DNA of 29,682 nucleotides from JAVVHH01 sp964657565 (GCA_964657565.1 CAZZVQ010000059.1:1-29682), one strand, 5' to 3'; shown: positions 14,350-23,747, counted from the stretch's first letter. The notes: generated by a model from the sequence alone, not told the origin. Translations and numbers: made by a program.

Positions 14350-14425
14350 GTCCTGTTCGTCTAGAGGCCTAGGACACCGCCCTCTCACGGCGGTAACAGG
14401 GGTTCGAATCCCCTACGGGACGCCA
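14350..14425 (+). tRNA. tRNA-Glu (anticodon CTC)
   Basis: A full cloverleaf can be drawn. The acceptor stem GTCCTGT/ACGGGAC has one T-G wobble. The D arm is typical of tRNA-Glu (TCGTCTAGAGGCCTAGGACA). The anticodon stem CCGCC/GGCGG encloses loop CTCTCAC, with anticodon CTC at 14384-14386. The T arm is GGGGTTCGAATCCCC, the discriminator is G, and CCA is encoded. It reads GAG codons. It converges with the malate synthase gene, 11 bases from its stop. Confidence 0.96.
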
Positions 14426-14436
14426 ACCGGTGCGTG

Positions 14437-16593
14437 CTACGCCGCCTTCGCCTCGCGGCGGCGGGCGTGCAGAACGAACTCGGTATATCCGTTCGGCTGG
14501 GCACGGCCTTGGAAGATCAGGTCGGCGGCCGCCATGAACGCCGGGCCGGTCTCGTTGCCCGCGAGCTTCGTGTAGGCGGAGTCGCCGGCATTCTGACGAT
14601 CCACCACGGCCGCCATCCGGGTCATCGTGTCGCGCACCTGCTGCTCGGTGATGATCCCGTGGTGGAGCCAGTTGGCGATGTGCTGGCTGCTGATCCGCAG
14701 CGTCGCACGGTCCTCCATGAGTCCGACGTCGTGCACGTCCGGCACCTTCGAGCAACCGACGCCCTGGTCGATCCAGCGCACGACGTAGCCCAAGATGCCC
14801 TGGACATTGTTGTCGAGCTCCTGTTGGACATCATCCGGCGCCCAGTTGGGCCGATCGGCCACCGGGATCGTCAGCAGATCACCCAGCGACCCGCGCGATT
14901 GTCCGGCGAGTTCGGCCTGTCGGGCCGCGACGTTTACCAGATGGTAATGAAGCGCATGTAGCGTGGCCGCAGTGGGAGAAGGAACCCAGGCGGTGTTGGC
15001 GCCAGCGCGCGGATGGCTGATTTTCTGCTCGATCATGTCTGCCATGCGGTCCGGTGCGGCCCACATGCCTTTGCCGATCTGCGCCTTGCCGCGCAGGCCG
15101 CAGGCGAGCCCGACGTCGACGTTGCGGTCTTCGTATGACTTGATCCAGGCCGTGTTGCGCATCTCGCCCTTGCGCACCATCGGTCCGGCCTCCATCGACG
15201 TATGAATCTCGTCGCCCGTCCGATCCAGGAAGCCGGTGTTGATGAACACGACGCGGTCGCGCGCCTTTTCGATGCAGGCGGCCAGGTTGGCGCTGGTGCG
15301 GCGCTCCTCGTCCATGATGCCCATTTTCAGGGTATTCGCCCCGAGCCCGAGTATCCCTTCGACCCGGCTGAAGATGTCATTCGTGAAGCCGACTTCGTCC
15401 GGTCCGTGCATCTTGGGTTTGACGATATAGACCGACCCGGCCCGGCTGTTCCGGATGCCGCTGGTCGACTGCAGATCGTGCATCGCGATCAGCGAGGTCA
15501 CGGCGGCATCGAGCAGGCCTTCTGGAATCTCCTTCCCGTCGAGCAGCACGGCGTCGGTGTACATATGGTGCCCGACGTTGCGGATCAGCATGAGGCTGCG
15601 GCCCGCCAGCGTCACGGTCCCGCCGTCCGGCGCCGTGTAGACGCGATCCGGCTCGAGCCGCCGCTCCAGGGTCTGCCCGCCCTTCTCGAAGCTGGCCACG
15701 AGGTCGCCCCGCATCAGCCCGAGCCAGTTGCGATAGACCAGCACCTTGTCGGCCGCATCGACCGCGGCGACGCTATCCTCGAGATCCTGGATCGTGGAGA
15801 TCGCGGACTCCATGAGCACGTCGGCCACGCCGGCCGGGTCGGTCTTGCCGATTGCGTGCGCCCGGTCGACGACGATTTCCAGATGAATACCGTTGTTGCG
15901 CAACAGGATCGCGGTCGGCTGGCCGGCGTCGCCGCGGTAACCGACGAACTGCGCCGGGTCGCGCAAGGCAGCCTGGGCGGATGCGGTGTCGATCACCAGC
16001 TTGCCGTCCTGAACTCGATAGGCAGTGGCGCCGGTGTGCGACCCGTTCGCGAGCGGCGCGGCGTCGTCGAGCACTTGCTTGGCGCGGGCGACGACCAGGG
16101 CGCCGCGGGCAGGATTATAGCCTTTGCCCCGCGCCGCGCCGTCCGTGTCCGGAAGCGCGTCGGTGCCGTAAAGCGCGTCATACAGGCTGCCCCAACGCGC
16201 ATTCGCCGCGTTCAGCGCATAACGCGCGTTCGACACCGGGACGACGAGTTGCGGCCCGGCGATCGTCGCGATTTCCGGATCGACATTGGCCGTGTTGACC
16301 GACACCGTCCCCGGCACTGGCTGCAGATACCCGATCTCTCGCAGAAAACCCTCGTACTCGCCGGCATCGAACGGCTTGCCCTTGTGGGCAAGGTGCCACG
16401 CGTCGAGCTTACGCTGCAGATCATCGCGCTGCGCGAGCAACTCGGCGTTGCGCGGCGCCAAATCACGGACCAGATCGCCAAAGCCCGACCAGAACGCCGC
16501 CGCGGTCAGGCCCGTGCCCGGCAGCGCCTCTTGCTCGACGAAATCGTACAACTCACGCGCGACTTCCAGACCCGCGGCGTCAACTCGATCCAT
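14437..16593 (-). CDS. glcB: Malate synthase G
   Basis: A protein of 718 residues, the usual length of the G isoform, which condenses glyoxylate with acetyl-CoA to give malate, letting the cell grow on glycolate, acetate or other C2 sources. Diagnostic stretches include RNWLGLMRGDL, the KPKMHGPDEVGFTNDIFSRVE segment, GIMDEERRTSANLAACI, GKGMWAAPDRM, and the C-terminal DRATLRISSQHIANWLHHG that carries part of the active site. The start ATG 16593 follows GGGAGGA, a good ribosome site. There is no isocitrate lyase or glycolate oxidase gene in the window, so it stands alone here. The assignment is very secure. Confidence 0.96.
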   Translation of the reverse strand: MDRVDAAGLEVARELYDFVEQEALPGTGLTAAAFWSGFGDLVRDLAPRNAELLAQRDDLQRKLDAWHLAHKGKPFDAGEYEGFLREIGYLQPVPGTVSVNTANVDPEIATIAGPQLVVPVSNARYALNAANARWGSLYDALYGTDALPDTDGAARGKGYNPARGALVVARAKQVLDDAAPLANGSHTGATAYRVQDGKLVIDTASAQAALRDPAQFVGYRGDAGQPTAILLRNNGIHLEIVVDRAHAIGKTDPAGVADVLMESAISTIQDLEDSVAAVDAADKVLVYRNWLGLMRGDLVASFEKGGQTLERRLEPDRVYTAPDGGTVTLAGRSLMLIRNVGHHMYTDAVLLDGKEIPEGLLDAAVTSLIAMHDLQSTSGIRNSRAGSVYIVKPKMHGPDEVGFTNDIFSRVEGILGLGANTLKMGIMDEERRTSANLAACIEKARDRVVFINTGFLDRTGDEIHTSMEAGPMVRKGEMRNTAWIKSYEDRNVDVGLACGLRGKAQIGKGMWAAPDRMADMIEQKISHPRAGANTAWVPSPTAATLHALHYHLVNVAARQAELAGQSRGSLGDLLTIPVADRPNWAPDDVQQELDNNVQGILGYVVRWIDQGVGCSKVPDVHDVGLMEDRATLRISSQHIANWLHHGIITEQQVRDTMTRMAAVVDRQNAGDSAYTKLAGNETGPAFMAAADLIFQGRAQPNGYTEFVLHARRREAKAA

Positions 16594-16686
16594 TCACATT
16601 CCTCCCTCGTGCCCGACAAATTGCCTGGGGAGGCCGTTGTATGCGGGCGGCTGCGGTGCAGCGCAAGAAAGCCCAAGACGGCTCGA

Positions 16687-18480
16687 TCACGACGCCTCCA
16701 GCGCCTCGCGCATCATCTCGAGCTCCAACCAACGCTCTTCCGCTGCCAGCAAATCGCGTTCGATACGCGAGAGTTGATCGCTTGCCGCGGCGAAGGCGGC
16801 GGGGTCCTTGCGGTAGAAATCCGGGTCGGCAAGCCGGGACTGCAGCCGCGTGCGCTCCGCGGTCAGCCCATCCATCTGCTTTGGCAGCGTCTCGAGCGCG
16901 TGCTTGTCCTTGAACGATAGTTTCCGGGGCGCCGTTCGGGGTGCTGAAGACGGCACGGCTGAACGCGGCTTCTGCAGTGTCTCGCTCGCAGGCGTGCCGC
17001 GTTGCAGTAGCATGTCGCTGTATCCGCCGGCGTATTCGATCCAGCGCCCGTCTCCCTCGGCGGCCAGTGTCGAGGTGACGATGCGGTCGAGGAAATCGCG
17101 GTCGTGGCTGACCAGCAGGACAGTGCCGGGATATTCGGCGAGCATGTCCTGCAACAAATCCAGCGTTTCCAAGTCGAGGTCGTTGGTCGGCTCGTCGAGC
17201 ACGAGGAGGTTGCTGGGCCGCGCCATCGCGCAAGCGAGCGTCAACCGCCCGCGCTCACCACCGGAAAGCACGCCTACCGGGGTTCGCGCCTGCTCTGGCT
17301 TGAAGAGGAACTCCTTCATGTAGCCGATCACATGCCGCCGTTCGCCGCCGACCTCGACCGTGTCGCCACCGCCGCCCGTCAACGTGTCGGACAGCGTGGC
17401 GGCCGGGTCGAGCGAGGCGCGCTGCTGATCGAGTGTAACGGTCGCGAGGCTGGTGCCGATGCGGATCTCGCCGCTGTCGGGTTCCAAGCGGCCGGTCAGG
17501 AGGTTGAGCAGGGTGGTCTTGCCCGCGCCGTTGGGGCCGACGATGCCCAGGCGGTCGCCGCGGATCACCCGCAGGTTGAGATCGCGCACGGGCGGCGGGC
17601 CGCCATAGCCCTTGGTCACCCCTTCAGCGACGGCGACGAGCTTGCCCGACATGTCGGCCTCGCTCGCCGCGAGCTTGAGCGGGGCCGCCGCCGTGCCGAG
17701 GTCGCGCCGCTTCTGCCGCAGCGCCTGCAATTCGCCCACCCGGCGCACGTTCCGCTTGCGCCGGGCCGTGACGCCATAGCGCAGCCAATGTTCCTCGCGC
17801 ACGATTTGCCGCCCGAGCAGATGGGCGTCGCGCTCGGCCTGCGCCTCGACCTCTTCGCGCCACGCCTCGTAATGCGCAAAGCCGCGGTCGATCCGGCGCG
17901 TGACGCCGTCGTCCAGCCACACGATGCTGCGGGTGAGGGTTTCCAGCAGGCGGCGGTCGTGGCTGATCAGGACGAGGCCGGCCCGGAGTGATTTCAGCTC
18001 GGCCTCGAGCCATTCGATCGCCGGGAGGTCGAGGTGGTTGGTCGGCTCGTCGAGGAGGAGCAGGTCGGGCGAGGGCGCCAGGGTGCGCGCGATGGCGGCG
18101 CGGCGTTGCTGGCCGCCGGATAGCTGCGCCGGGTCCTCGTCGCCGGAGAGGCCGAGCCGGTCAAGCAGCGCCCGGCCGCGATAGGGGTCGTCGCCCGGCC
18201 CCATACCGGCCTCGACATAGGCGAGCGTGGTGGCAAAGCCGGTGAAATCAGGTTCTTGCGGCAGGTAGCGGATGGTGGCGCCGGGCTGGATGAAGCGGGT
18301 GCCGCCGTCGGATTGCAGCAGCCCGGCGGCGACTTTGAGCAGGGTCGACTTGCCCGAGCCGTTGCGCCCGACCAGGCAGATCCGCTCGCCGGCGCCGACG
18401 CCCAGCTCGGCGCCGCGCAGGAGCGGAGCCGAGCCTAGCGAGAGCTGGATGTTTTGAAGGAGCAGGAGGGGCGGGGCCAT
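16687..18480 (-). CDS. ABC-F ATPase, Uup-like
   Basis: A soluble protein of 597 residues with two ATP-binding cassettes and no membrane domain. The first has Walker A GRNGSGKST, signature LSGGQQRRAAIA and Walker B LLLLDEPTNHLD. The second has GPNGAGKTT, LSGGERGRLTLA and LLVLDEPTNDLD. The linker between them is the Arg/Lys-rich ABC-F arm. The C-terminal ~80 residues form a charged coiled coil (from LSFKDKHALETLP to the end), which marks Uup rather than EttA or YheS. Uup-type proteins bind the ribosome and affect transposon excision and 50S biogenesis. The start is ATG 18480; the longer frame to 18594 is unlikely because it would run into the divergent transporter gene. Confidence 0.93.
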   Translation of the reverse strand: MAPPLLLLQNIQLSLGSAPLLRGAELGVGAGERICLVGRNGSGKSTLLKVAAGLLQSDGGTRFIQPGATIRYLPQEPDFTGFATTLAYVEAGMGPGDDPYRGRALLDRLGLSGDEDPAQLSGGQQRRAAIARTLAPSPDLLLLDEPTNHLDLPAIEWLEAELKSLRAGLVLISHDRRLLETLTRSIVWLDDGVTRRIDRGFAHYEAWREEVEAQAERDAHLLGRQIVREEHWLRYGVTARRKRNVRRVGELQALRQKRRDLGTAAAPLKLAASEADMSGKLVAVAEGVTKGYGGPPPVRDLNLRVIRGDRLGIVGPNGAGKTTLLNLLTGRLEPDSGEIRIGTSLATVTLDQQRASLDPAATLSDTLTGGGGDTVEVGGERRHVIGYMKEFLFKPEQARTPVGVLSGGERGRLTLACAMARPSNLLVLDEPTNDLDLETLDLLQDMLAEYPGTVLLVSHDRDFLDRIVTSTLAAEGDGRWIEYAGGYSDMLLQRGTPASETLQKPRSAVPSSAPRTAPRKLSFKDKHALETLPKQMDGLTAERTRLQSRLADPDFYRKDPAAFAAASDQLSRIERDLLAAEERWLELEMMREALEAS

Positions 18481-18580
18481 GCGCCGGGTATGGGCAGCGG
18501 CTGGCGCAAGTGCAACCACCGCGATGCTGTTAAAGCCGCGCCGCGTATGGCATGGACCGCGCTGGGTTGGGGGAACGGAG

Positions 18581-19609
18581 ATGCGGTCGATCATCGCGCT
18601 GGTGCTGCTGGCGGCATTCGGGCAGGTGGCCGCGGTTGCAGCCGAGGCGGCCGAGACGGTGCGGATCGGGCTGCTGCATACGCTCTCGCCGGCGCCGCTC
18701 TATCTGGCGATGGCGCGCGGCTACTTCGCGCAGGAAGGGCTGGATGCGCAGTTCAAGTTCTTCGAGGCGGCGCAGCCGATCGCGGCGGCGGCGGTGTCGG
18801 GCGACATCGATGTCGGGATCACGGCGCTGACCGGCGGGTTCTTCAACCTGGCGGGGCGCGGGGCGCTGAAGGTGATCGGCGGCGGGTTGCACGAGGAGAG
18901 GGGGTTCGAGGGCACGGCGCTGCTCGCCTCGGTGGCGGCGTTCGACGCCGGGCTGACCTCGCCGGCGAAGCTGGCGGGGCACAGTATGGGGATCACGCAG
19001 TTCGGTTCGTCGTTCCATTACATGGCGGGCCGCGTGGCGGCGCATGAGGGTGTCGAGCTCAAATCGATCACGCTGCGGCCGTTGCAGACGATCGGGAACA
19101 TGATCGCGGCGGTGCGGACCGGGCAGGTCGACACGACGATGGCGATCGCGTCGCAAGCGAGGCCGCTGGATGCGACGGGGCAGGCGAAGATCATCGCCTG
19201 GGTCGGCGATCTCGTGCCGTATCAGATCACCGCGGTATTCGCGCCCAGCCGGATGACGGCGGACCATGCCGATGCGTTGCACCGGTTCGCGGCGGCGTAT
19301 CAGCGCGGCGTGGCGGATTACCGCGCTGCATTCTTGCGTCAGGATGTCGGCGGCAAACCGGTGCGGGACGCTGCGACGGATGCGGCGGTGGCCGATATCG
19401 AGACATACGTGTTCACCGGCGATCCGGCGGCGCGGCAGAAAATCCTCGACGGGATCGGGTATTATGACGCCGATGGCGCGCTGGACGCGCGGGACGTCGC
19501 GGCGCAGCAGCGCTGGTTCGTCGAGCAGGGGATGGTGAAAACCGGGGTGGACGCGGCCGACATCATCGACGCGCGGTTCCTGCCGACATTGCCCGCTTCT
19601 GGGCCGTGA
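18581..19609 (+). CDS. NMT1/taurine-type ABC transporter substrate-binding protein
   Basis: A periplasmic binding protein of 342 residues with a signal peptide (residues 1-21, MRSIIALVLLAAFGQVAAVA). The mature part begins with VRIGLLHTLSPAPLYLAMARGYFAQEGL, the N-terminal pattern of the SsuA/TauA/ThiY (NMT1) group that binds sulfonates, nitrate-like anions or thiamine precursors. Later segments (GDIDVGITALTGGF, ITQFGSSFHYMAGRVA, GQVDTTMAIASQ) fit the two-lobed fold. The start ATG 18581 follows GGGGA. The ATPase gene overlaps its stop by 4 bases, giving a complete three-gene importer. The ligand cannot be told from sequence. A TauE/SafE permease gene nearby hints at organosulfur but lies on the other strand. 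Confidence 0.88.
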   Translation: MRSIIALVLLAAFGQVAAVAAEAAETVRIGLLHTLSPAPLYLAMARGYFAQEGLDAQFKFFEAAQPIAAAAVSGDIDVGITALTGGFFNLAGRGALKVIGGGLHEERGFEGTALLASVAAFDAGLTSPAKLAGHSMGITQFGSSFHYMAGRVAAHEGVELKSITLRPLQTIGNMIAAVRTGQVDTTMAIASQARPLDATGQAKIIAWVGDLVPYQITAVFAPSRMTADHADALHRFAAAYQRGVADYRAAFLRQDVGGKPVRDAATDAAVADIETYVFTGDPAARQKILDGIGYYDADGALDARDVAAQQRWFVEQGMVKTGVDAADIIDARFLPTLPASGP

Positions 19610-20382
19610 GTGGTTCGCGGCTGCGCCTATCGGTCGAGGGCGTCGCGCATCGGTATGGGGCGCTGCCGGTGCTGGAGGGGATCGATCTCGTTGCCGAACC
19701 GGGGCGCGTGCTGGTGCTGGTCGGTCCGTCGGGCTGCGGGAAGAGCACGCTGCTGGGGATCATCGGTGGGCTGATCGCGCCGGATGCGGGCCGGGTCATG
19801 GTCGAGGGGCATGTGGCCGAGGACTGCCTGAACGTGATGACGCCGGTGTTTCAGGATTTCGCGCTGCTGCCGTGGCGGAGCGTGGCGGGGAACGTGGGGT
19901 TGGTGTTGGGGCGGCTGTCGCGGGCGGAGCGGCGGGAGCGGGTGCGGGAGGTGCTGGCGCTGACCGGGCTGGAGGCGTTCGCGAGCGCGTGGCCGAAGGA
20001 GTTGTCGGGCGGGATGCGGCAGCGGGTGGGTATCGCGCGGGCGCTGGCGGTGCGGCCGGCGTGTCTGTTGATGGACGAGCCGCTGTCGGCGCTGGATGCG
20101 CAGACGCGGGCGCTGCTGCTGGACGAATTCGCCGGGCTGATCGAGCGGGCCGGGACGACGACGGTCTATGTTACGCACAATTTGAGCGAGGCCGTGCGGC
20201 TGGGACACACGGTGGCGGTGCTGTCGCGGCGGCCGGGGCGAGTCAAGGAACTGGTGTCGATCGAGCGGCCGCTGAGTGGGCGGGGCGATGCCGATCCGGA
20301 GTTGCTGCAGGTGCAGGCGCGGTTGTGGGCGTCGATCCGTGACGATGCGGCGGCGGCGGCGCGGGAGCTGGTGCATGCCTGA
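19606..20382 (+). CDS. ABC transporter ATPase, SsuB/TauB type
   Basis: A cytoplasmic ATPase of 258 residues that powers the adjacent importer. The motifs are Walker A GPSGCGKST (K46), Q-loop in VFQDFALLPWRS, signature LSGGMRQRVGIARAL, Walker B CLLMDEPLSALD and the switch histidine in VYVTHNLSEAV. The GTG start at 19606 overlaps the binding-protein stop as GTGA; no strong ribosome site is visible, so coupling is likely. The permease start lies inside its last codons. The length and motif spacing match nitrate/sulfonate/taurine ATPases. Confidence 0.94.
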   Translation: MSGSRLRLSVEGVAHRYGALPVLEGIDLVAEPGRVLVLVGPSGCGKSTLLGIIGGLIAPDAGRVMVEGHVAEDCLNVMTPVFQDFALLPWRSVAGNVGLVLGRLSRAERRERVREVLALTGLEAFASAWPKELSGGMRQRVGIARALAVRPACLLMDEPLSALDAQTRALLLDEFAGLIERAGTTTVYVTHNLSEAVRLGHTVAVLSRRPGRVKELVSIERPLSGRGDADPELLQVQARLWASIRDDAAAAARELVHA

Positions 20383-21166
20383 TGTTTCTGGCCCGGTTCC
20401 GTTCCGGGCCCGCGGCTTCGCGCCGCGCGCGATCCCGGCCGCGGCGGCGGGGACGCTGATCGGGCTCGTGTCGTTGTGGCAGGTCGGGGCCAGCGAGGGG
20501 GTGATCTCGACGCAGTTCCTGCCGGCGCCGGTGTCGATCGGCCGGGCGCTGTTCCACCTCGCGCGGAGCGGGGAGTTGTGGCTGCATCTGGGGGCGTCGT
20601 TGAGCCGGTTGGCGATCGGCTGGTCGCTCGGGACGGTGTTTGGGGTCGCCGTCGGGTTCCTGGTGGGGATCGCGGCTTGGGCGCGCTCGCCGGGGATGGC
20701 GGTGGTATCGGCGCTGTTCCCGATCCCGAAAATCGCGCTGGTGCCGCTGTTCATCATCTGGTTCGGGATCGGCGAGGGCTCGAAGATCGCGACGCTCGGG
20801 CTGGGGGTGTTCTTCCCGACAGTGATCAATACCGCGGCAGGGGTGGATGCGGTGCCACGCGGGCTGGTGCGGATGGGGCAGGCGTTTGGCTTGTCCCGGG
20901 CGGCGATCATCTGGCGGATCCTGCTGCCGGGGGCGGCGCCGGCAATCCTGTCGGGGTTCCGGGTCACGAGTTCGATCGCGATCATCCTGCTGGTGGCAGC
21001 CGAGATGATCGGTGCGGAGCGGGGGATCGGCGCGTTCGTGCTGCAAGCGGGCAATCTCTACGACACGGATAATCTGCTGGCCGGGATCGTGGTGTTGTCG
21101 CTGCTCGGGCTGGCGGTGGCTTGGCTGCTGGGGATGCTGGAGCGGGTGATCCTACGCTGGCGGTGA
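20375..21166 (+). CDS. ABC transporter permease, SsuC/TauC type
   Basis: An inner-membrane permease of 263 residues with about six helices. It has the family hallmarks FLPAPVSIGRAL near the N-terminus, FPIPKIALVPLFIIWFGIGEGSKI in the middle, and an EAA-like loop (GVDAVPRGLVRMGQAFGLSRAAIIWRILLPGAAPAIL). The start ATG 20375 overlaps the ATPase end by 8 bases and follows GGGAG. It completes the three-gene importer. The 3' end overlaps the convergent TPR gene by 15 bases, which leaves no room for a separate terminator. Confidence 0.93.
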   Translation: MPDVSGPVPFRARGFAPRAIPAAAAGTLIGLVSLWQVGASEGVISTQFLPAPVSIGRALFHLARSGELWLHLGASLSRLAIGWSLGTVFGVAVGFLVGIAAWARSPGMAVVSALFPIPKIALVPLFIIWFGIGEGSKIATLGLGVFFPTVINTAAGVDAVPRGLVRMGQAFGLSRAAIIWRILLPGAAPAILSGFRVTSSIAIILLVAAEMIGAERGIGAFVLQAGNLYDTDNLLAGIVVLSLLGLAVAWLLGMLERVILRWR

Positions 21167-22912
21167 CAGCGCCTGGGTGATCGCCTGCATGACGCTGTCC
21201 CAATCGCCCGGACGCGGCTGGCGGAACAGGCGGACACACTCGTACCAGGGCGTGTCGGACCGGCCATACAGCCATCGCCATTCCGGGCAGTGCGGCAGGA
21301 GGATCCAGGTCGGCTTGCCCATCGCGGCGGCCAGGTGAGCGACGCTGGTGTCGACGGTGACGACCAGGTCGAGATTGGCGATCAGCGCGGCGGTCTCGGC
21401 GTAGTCGACCAGGTGTGGTGACCAATCGATCAGGCGGAGATCGTTGGCCTGCGATGCGGCGGCGCCGACCTGCAGGCTCACTCCCTCGATGTCCGGCTGG
21501 TCGACGAGGTTGCGGAACAGGGTTGGCGGGCAGGAGCGGTTGGCGTCGTTGGTGTGCAACGGGTTGCCGGCCCAGACCAACCCGATGCGGCGACGTCCTG
21601 CGGCGGGGCCGAGGCGCGAGGCCCAGATCTGGGCGCGCGCCGGGTCGGCGGCGAGATAGGCCTGCGGGCAGGGGATGGTGTCGATCGTGGTGCGGCAGAT
21701 GAGCGGGAGGCTCATCTGGTCGACCCAGAAATCGAAGCTGGGCATGGTGCGCGTCTTGGCGAAGGCCTTGGTCACGCCGGGGGCCTGGTTGAGCAGCGAG
21801 ACCTGTCGGCGGTCACAGGCGATCATGACGGTGGCGCCTCGGTCGGCCAGAACGCTGGCGTAGCGCGCGAACATGATCGCGTCGCCGAGACCCTGCTCGG
21901 CCATGATGACGATCCGCTTGCCGTGGAGCGGTTGCCCCAGCCATTCGGGATCGGGGAGGGAGAAGAACTCCTTGCCGTAGATCGGGTGCCGCTTGCGCCA
22001 TTCGTAGCGGGCGAAGCCGTTGGGGAGATCGCCGGCGGTCAGCAGCGCGATGCCGAGATTGCAGTGTGCCTCGGAGAGGGCGGGGCTGATCCGGATCGCC
22101 TGTTCGCAGGCGGCGATGGCGCCCGGGAGGTCGCCGGTTTGGGTCAGCAGGAAGCCGAGCACCGCATGGGCTTCGGCCATTGCCGGATCGATGGCGATGG
22201 CGGCCCGGCAGTGATGCTCGGCACCGGCGAGGTCGCCGAGATCGTGCAGGAGGTTGGCGAGGTTGAGGTGGCTCGGGGCGAGGCCGGGGTTGTGGGCGAG
22301 TGCGTCGCGCAGGGCGGCGGCGGCTTCGGCGGGGCGGTCCAGCAGCTTGAGCGCCATGCCGCGCTGGTGATGCGCCGCGGCCAAGGCCGGGTTGAGGCGG
22401 ATGGCGATGTCGGCGGCCTCGAGGGCTTCCTGCGCGGCGCCGAGCGAGCGGAGGGTGTTGGACAGGACGGTCCATGGCTGGGGATGGTCGGGCCGTGCGT
22501 CGATGGCGGCGCGGCAGTTGCCGACGGCGAGTTCGGCCTCGCCGGATTGCTCCTGCGCTTGGGCCAGGTTCAGCAGCGCCCCGACGTGCTGTGGCTCGAA
22601 GCGGATCGCGTGTTGCCATGCGGCCCGGGCTTCGCTGCGGCGTTGGGCGGCCCATAGCGCGTTGCCATAGGCGAAATGCGCCTCGGACAGGGTGGGGCGG
22701 ACGGCGACCGCCCGTTGGAGCAAGGAGGCGGCTCGATCGGGCTGGCCCATGCGCATCGCCAGCACGCCGGCGAACAGCAGGGCTTGCGGCTGGTCTGGCT
22801 CCAGCGCGAGCACTTCGGCGAAGCCGGCGGCGGCTTCGGCGAGGCGGCCAGCCTCCTGGTCGGCGACGGCGCCGAGCAGGAGGGGGATGAAGGCAGTGGA
22901 TGTGGCGGACAC
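21152..22912 (-). CDS. TPR protein with glycosyltransferase-like C-terminal domain
   Basis: A protein of 586 residues. From about residue 10 to 310 it consists of eight or nine 34-residue tetratricopeptide repeats (consensus visible as A..HYNLG/NPALAEAH), a protein-binding scaffold. The C-terminal half begins with a GKRIVIMAEQGLGDAIMFARY segment and ends with VVTVDTSVAHLAAAMGKPTWILLP, resembling the GT-B fold of ADP-heptose transferases (family 9), in which the DTSVAHLA motif binds the nucleotide sugar. Such TPR-GT proteins are common in Rhodospirillales and are thought to glycosylate proteins or surface sugars. The start is GTG 22912; a longer frame would run deep into the next gene. The enzymatic activity is inference. 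Confidence 0.85.
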   Translation of the reverse strand: MSATSTAFIPLLLGAVADQEAGRLAEAAAGFAEVLALEPDQPQALLFAGVLAMRMGQPDRAASLLQRAVAVRPTLSEAHFAYGNALWAAQRRSEARAAWQHAIRFEPQHVGALLNLAQAQEQSGEAELAVGNCRAAIDARPDHPQPWTVLSNTLRSLGAAQEALEAADIAIRLNPALAAAHHQRGMALKLLDRPAEAAAALRDALAHNPGLAPSHLNLANLLHDLGDLAGAEHHCRAAIAIDPAMAEAHAVLGFLLTQTGDLPGAIAACEQAIRISPALSEAHCNLGIALLTAGDLPNGFARYEWRKRHPIYGKEFFSLPDPEWLGQPLHGKRIVIMAEQGLGDAIMFARYASVLADRGATVMIACDRRQVSLLNQAPGVTKAFAKTRTMPSFDFWVDQMSLPLICRTTIDTIPCPQAYLAADPARAQIWASRLGPAAGRRRIGLVWAGNPLHTNDANRSCPPTLFRNLVDQPDIEGVSLQVGAAASQANDLRLIDWSPHLVDYAETAALIANLDLVVTVDTSVAHLAAAMGKPTWILLPHCPEWRWLYGRSDTPWYECVRLFRQPRPGDWDSVMQAITQALSPPA

Positions 22913-22946
22913 GGCTGAAGTATCGGCGCAAGAGGTGAACAGCCGG

Positions 22947-23747
22947 TTAAATCCAGAAGCTGACGGCGCAGATCGCCAAGAGACCGGCGACGGCGAGGAC
23001 GAATTGCCGGTTCGACAGCCCGCTGGCGCAGCCAAGCCCGATCTGGGTGCCGAAGAGCCCGGCGGGGATGCAGAGGAGGTCGGCGGGGCCGATCGCGCTG
23101 GCCGCCGGGGCGCCGCCGAGGATGAACGGCAGCGTCATGATCTGCATGGCCAGGATGAACGGCTGCACCGTGGCGCGCAGCGCGTCCTTCTGGAAGCCGC
23201 GCGTCTGGCACCAGATCGTGACGGGCAGCGACGGCAGCGCGGCGACGGCGCCGGCGGCTCCGGCGGTGAAGCCCACCGCGGCGTCGGCCCAGCGGGAGTC
23301 GATGGTCAGCCGGGGCAACTTGCCGATCACGAGATTGACGGCGTAGGCCAGCAGGATGACGCCGATGCCGTTGGTGATCAGGCGTTGGTCGGCGTGGACC
23401 AGCACCCACACGCCGGGCAAGATGCCGGCCGCGCCGCCGCCGACCAGGCCGCCCAGCCGTCGCCAGCGGACGTCGCGCCGCAAGCTCCATACCGTCAGGA
23501 TCTGGTTGGCGAAGCTGCAGACCGACAGGAGCAGCAGGACGCGGATGGGGTCGTCGATCACATGCAGGAGCACCGCGCCGCAAATGGCCGAGAAGGCGAG
23601 GCCGGCGATGGCCGCCGTCAGTGCGGCGACCATGATGGTGAGCATGATGACCGGCTCGGGGCTGCCGTGGCTCGGTCCATAGAGTGCGGCGGCCAAGGTG
23701 GCGACCGCGAGGCCAACGACGGCCAGGGTTTGTCGGATATCGCTCAC
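22947..23747 (-). CDS. TauE/SafE-family membrane transporter
   Basis: A protein of 266 residues with about eight hydrophobic helices arranged as an internally duplicated half (VAALTAAIAGLAFSAICGAVLLH and VGFTAGAAGAVAALPSLPVTIW), the pattern of the TauE/SafE (DUF81) family. Members export sulfite, sulfoacetate or other organic anions, but most are uncharacterised. The start is GTG 23747, after AAGGA spaced by about seven bases; the upstream frame extends to 23927 but would overlap the divergent promoter region. It sits 34 bases before the TPR gene and may be co-transcribed with it. The substrate is unknown. Confidence 0.85.
   Translation of the reverse strand: MSDIRQTLAVVGLAVATLAAALYGPSHGSPEPVIMLTIMVAALTAAIAGLAFSAICGAVLLHVIDDPIRVLLLLSVCSFANQILTVWSLRRDVRWRRLGGLVGGGAAGILPGVWVLVHADQRLITNGIGVILLAYAVNLVIGKLPRLTIDSRWADAAVGFTAGAAGAVAALPSLPVTIWCQTRGFQKDALRATVQPFILAMQIMTLPFILGGAPAASAIGPADLLCIPAGLFGTQIGLGCASGLSNRQFVLAVAGLLAICAVSFWI

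Noticed and set aside
15202..16920. Plus-strand frame of 572 residues
   Set aside because: Antisense to malate synthase G and the end of the ABC-F gene; no domain.
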